Source: an uncultured Lachnospiraceae bacterium
Lineage (GTDB): Bacteria > Bacillota > Clostridia > Lachnospirales > Lachnospiraceae
DNA length: 64,000 nt
Reading direction: 5' to 3'
NCBI GenBank assembly: GCA_910579285.1
Contig: CAJTTT010000007.1
Span: forward strand, 18,492 to 82,491
The notes beneath the pieces are model-generated. The model was not told the DNA's origin and made no database searches. It was given only the letters and a program-made list of their open reading frames with translations. Positions 62,359 through 64,000 of the stretch are shown piece by piece. The translations under genes and the position numbers were made by a program. Each line of letters begins with the position of its first letter. Positions within the stretch are counted from its first letter, which is position 1.

Positions 62359-62688
62359 TTAATCTTTCGTTGTATATCGCAAACTCCTAATTACGGACAA
62401 AATAATTTTCATCTCATATTCAGAACATCCATTTAGCTCCTGAATAAGTACATTTTTTATCTCTAAATTTTCCTTCATTTCCGGATAAAACACTTGATAA
62501 AGAGGTATATCTAACTCTCTCACCAACATACACAAAATTTCAAACTTCGGATTTCCAGTGTTTTTTTCTATATCTATAATTGTCCTTTTACAAACACCTA
62601 TTCTCTCAGCTAAAGCCTCTTGAGATAAATTTTTACTCTTTCTTATTGCACGCACAGCATCACCTAATGCACTTACTGACTGGTTCAT
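62359..62688 (-). CDS. XRE (Cro/CI-type) helix-turn-helix regulator
   Basis: A 109-residue protein. Residues 8-62 are a Cro/CI helix-turn-helix: AVRAIRKSKNLSQEALAERI then GVCKRTIIDIEKNTGNPKFE. The C-terminal 45 residues are helical and may dimerise. It lies 226 bases upstream of the five-gene operon on the same strand and probably controls it. The intervening 62133-62358 is AT-rich with no gene. Confidence 0.9.
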   Translation of the reverse strand: MNQSVSALGDAVRAIRKSKNLSQEALAERIGVCKRTIIDIEKNTGNPKFEILCMLVRELDIPLYQVFYPEMKENLEIKNVLIQELNGCSEYEMKIILSVIRSLRYTTKD

Positions 62689-62898
62689 TCCAATTCACCT
62701 CTTTATTATTGTAAAACTCACTTTTTTTACCGTCAATTTAGCTACAATTCACTAAAACATGAGTTTTTATTCACTGTTTTGACAAATGAATAGAATAAAC
62801 TACAATATATAAGAATTAAAGTACTAATAATACATTAAAAATAGTCTATACTGAATGTAATCTACATCAATATAGACCCAACATGTTCTTTAAATTAT

Positions 62899-63090
62899 TT
62901 ATTTCCCAATAACACTACATAACTGAATCAATACATAAAACTGCTTTTCACTATATAGTTTAATAATATAAAAGTGTTTCTTTAAATATTTACGTTCTAT
63001 TTCACAACGACCTAAATTACAATTATATTTTCTTTCATCTTTATGCCTTTGACATTTCTCGACAATGATTTGTTTAATATAACGCTCCAT
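62899..63090 (-). CDS. Small basic ORF (63 aa), doubtful
   Basis: A 63-codon frame, MERYIKQIIVEKCQRHKDER, rich in Lys, Tyr and Ile, overlapping the end of the upstream gene by 17 bases. The overlap would fit coupling, but the ribosome binding site (AGAAG) is weak and the composition is what AT-rich DNA gives by chance. The rest of 62689-63073 is very AT-rich with no gene. Confidence 0.25.
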   Translation of the reverse strand: MERYIKQIIVEKCQRHKDERKYNCNLGRCEIERKYLKKHFYIIKLYSEKQFYVLIQLCSVIGK

Positions 63091-63877
63091 ATCTTCTATA
63101 CAAATCCATATAAATACTGCTTTTCCCCACAGGAATCTTGTCTACTAAAAGAAAATCGTTATCCATAAATTTAAATATTAGAAAAGCATCACTATAAATA
63201 CAGCAAATAAATGCGTCCTTTTCTAAACGTAAACAACTTCTATATTGACACGAAAAAGCAAAATCCATTTTTAGGGCTTGTCTGACTATTTCTATAGCAT
63301 CTGATTCTTGATAGCATTCGTCTTCAAAATAGAAAATCTCTGGAATATACAATAATAAGTTTTTATCTATTACTAAATTATTATAAAAATCCTTTAAATC
63401 CGCATTTAATTGCATGTCCTTATCCTTTACCGTTCTTTTATTCATTTTTATATAGGCATATTCTCCTCTCAAGATATCTTCAATCTGTTCATATGAATTT
63501 ATATCCCGTAACGCACAATGTAAATTTGTAACATATGTAGATCCGTTTCTTGCAGGCACAGTGGACGCAATAACTCCTTCACATATTACCTGAATACCGG
63601 TCGAATATTGTCGCTTTGCTTCCAAATAGGAGGAACTTTCCACTAACTTAAAATCTATCTCATATCTGCTCGTAATTGCATCACATTCTCCGTGATCTTC
63701 ATCAGTGGGTTCCTCGTATTCTTTTCCATCTGAAAGACTTCTAAAATATTTAGATAAATTCAGCATCTCTCTCAGATACATTTCATAGTTACATTTCGGC
63801 TCTCCATTTACATATTTTTTAAACACCAATGCGGTTGGCAATAATTTACTCTTCAAATTTTTATCAATGCTCTGCAT
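63074..63877 (-). CDS. Protein of unknown function in the defence region
   Basis: A 267-residue soluble protein, MQSIDKNLKSKLLPTALVFK. The region LEAKRQYSTGIQVICEGVIA has a D...E/QxK-like look, with YEIDFKLVESSSYLEAKRQY just before it, faintly like a PD-(D/E)XK nuclease core (D75, E89, K91 approximately), but this is not secure. No membrane span. The start has AGGAAGG only at long spacing. It is upstream of the XRE regulator on the same strand. I do not recognise a family. Confidence 0.6.
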   Translation of the reverse strand: MQSIDKNLKSKLLPTALVFKKYVNGEPKCNYEMYLREMLNLSKYFRSLSDGKEYEEPTDEDHGECDAITSRYEIDFKLVESSSYLEAKRQYSTGIQVICEGVIASTVPARNGSTYVTNLHCALRDINSYEQIEDILRGEYAYIKMNKRTVKDKDMQLNADLKDFYNNLVIDKNLLLYIPEIFYFEDECYQESDAIEIVRQALKMDFAFSCQYRSCLRLEKDAFICCIYSDAFLIFKFMDNDFLLVDKIPVGKSSIYMDLYRRYGALY

Positions 63878-64000
63878 AACTCTGATCTGCTAACCTTCCT
63901 GCTCTTTACTTCTATAATGTAGCTATAATATCACGTATGATTTTCACATTTCTAAAGTTCATAAAAAATCTTCGACACAAAATAGAGAATAAAACCCCCA

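Noticed and set aside
63074..63877. A confident nuclease assignment for the last gene
   Set aside because: Only a faint acidic/lysine pattern was seen; no full motif, so it is left as unknown.

Overview
The window looks like a chromosomal segment of a Gram-positive anaerobe of the class Clostridia, most likely Lachnospiraceae. The reasons are strong GGAGG-type ribosome binding sites, TTGAC/TATAAT-like promoters, a cell envelope without outer-membrane genes, an Mrp/Mbh-like antiporter operon, and large surface proteins ending in a membrane anchor. The genus cannot be told from sequence alone. Base composition is mosaic: roughly 8-37 kb is balanced core-like DNA, while 38-44 kb and especially 54-64 kb are AT-rich and carry defence-type genes.

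Layout. 0-2.9 kb (minus): surface sugar genes (partial WbqC-like protein, DegT aminotransferase, CDP-glycerol-type transferase). 2.9-6.8 kb: a TnpB-like protein that has lost all three RuvC catalytic residues, with a hairpin-rich 3' region; then a Uma2 nuclease and a tyrosine recombinase enclosed by a 27-bp inverted repeat. 6.9-8.3 kb (plus): small Rossmann protein, capsular glycosyltransferase and a nucleotidyltransferase stub. 8.3-13 kb: two-component system facing a lantibiotic-immunity-like ABC transporter. 13-18 kb: ketopantoate-reductase-like gene, sugar isomerase and Gfo/Idh/MocA dehydrogenase, divergent from an AraC regulator. 18.1-27.7 kb: a ten-gene cation/proton antiporter operon in Mbh order with four proton-channel paralogues. 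27.9-38.3 kb: Rpn-type nuclease, GLUG surface protein plus MMPL exporter under a promoter with an embedded operator, KtrB/KtrA potassium uptake, and a metallo-beta-lactamase-fold hydrolase.

38.3-44 kb holds a GmrSD-like DUF262/DUF1524 gene with a HEPN-like partner, a zinc-ribbon membrane protein, a lipoprotein and several gene remnants. 44.4-52.4 kb is a 2367-residue surface protein and a receiver-only response regulator; their shared leader starts with nine copies of a 5-base repeat. 52.4-64 kb is a defence island: decayed small ORFs, Fic, an AbiF-type gene with its own promoter and a small structured RNA, bounded by direct repeats, then a tightly packed five-gene operon (membrane protein, NACHT-FGE, Gfo/Idh/MocA, radical SAM, GNAT), an XRE regulator and an unassigned gene.

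The strongest candidates for something undescribed are the five-gene NACHT-FGE/oxidoreductase/radical SAM/GNAT operon, the nuclease-dead TnpB with its hairpin-rich 3' RNA, and the repeat-bounded AbiF cassette. All functional statements are read from sequence motifs by eye; no database search was run.
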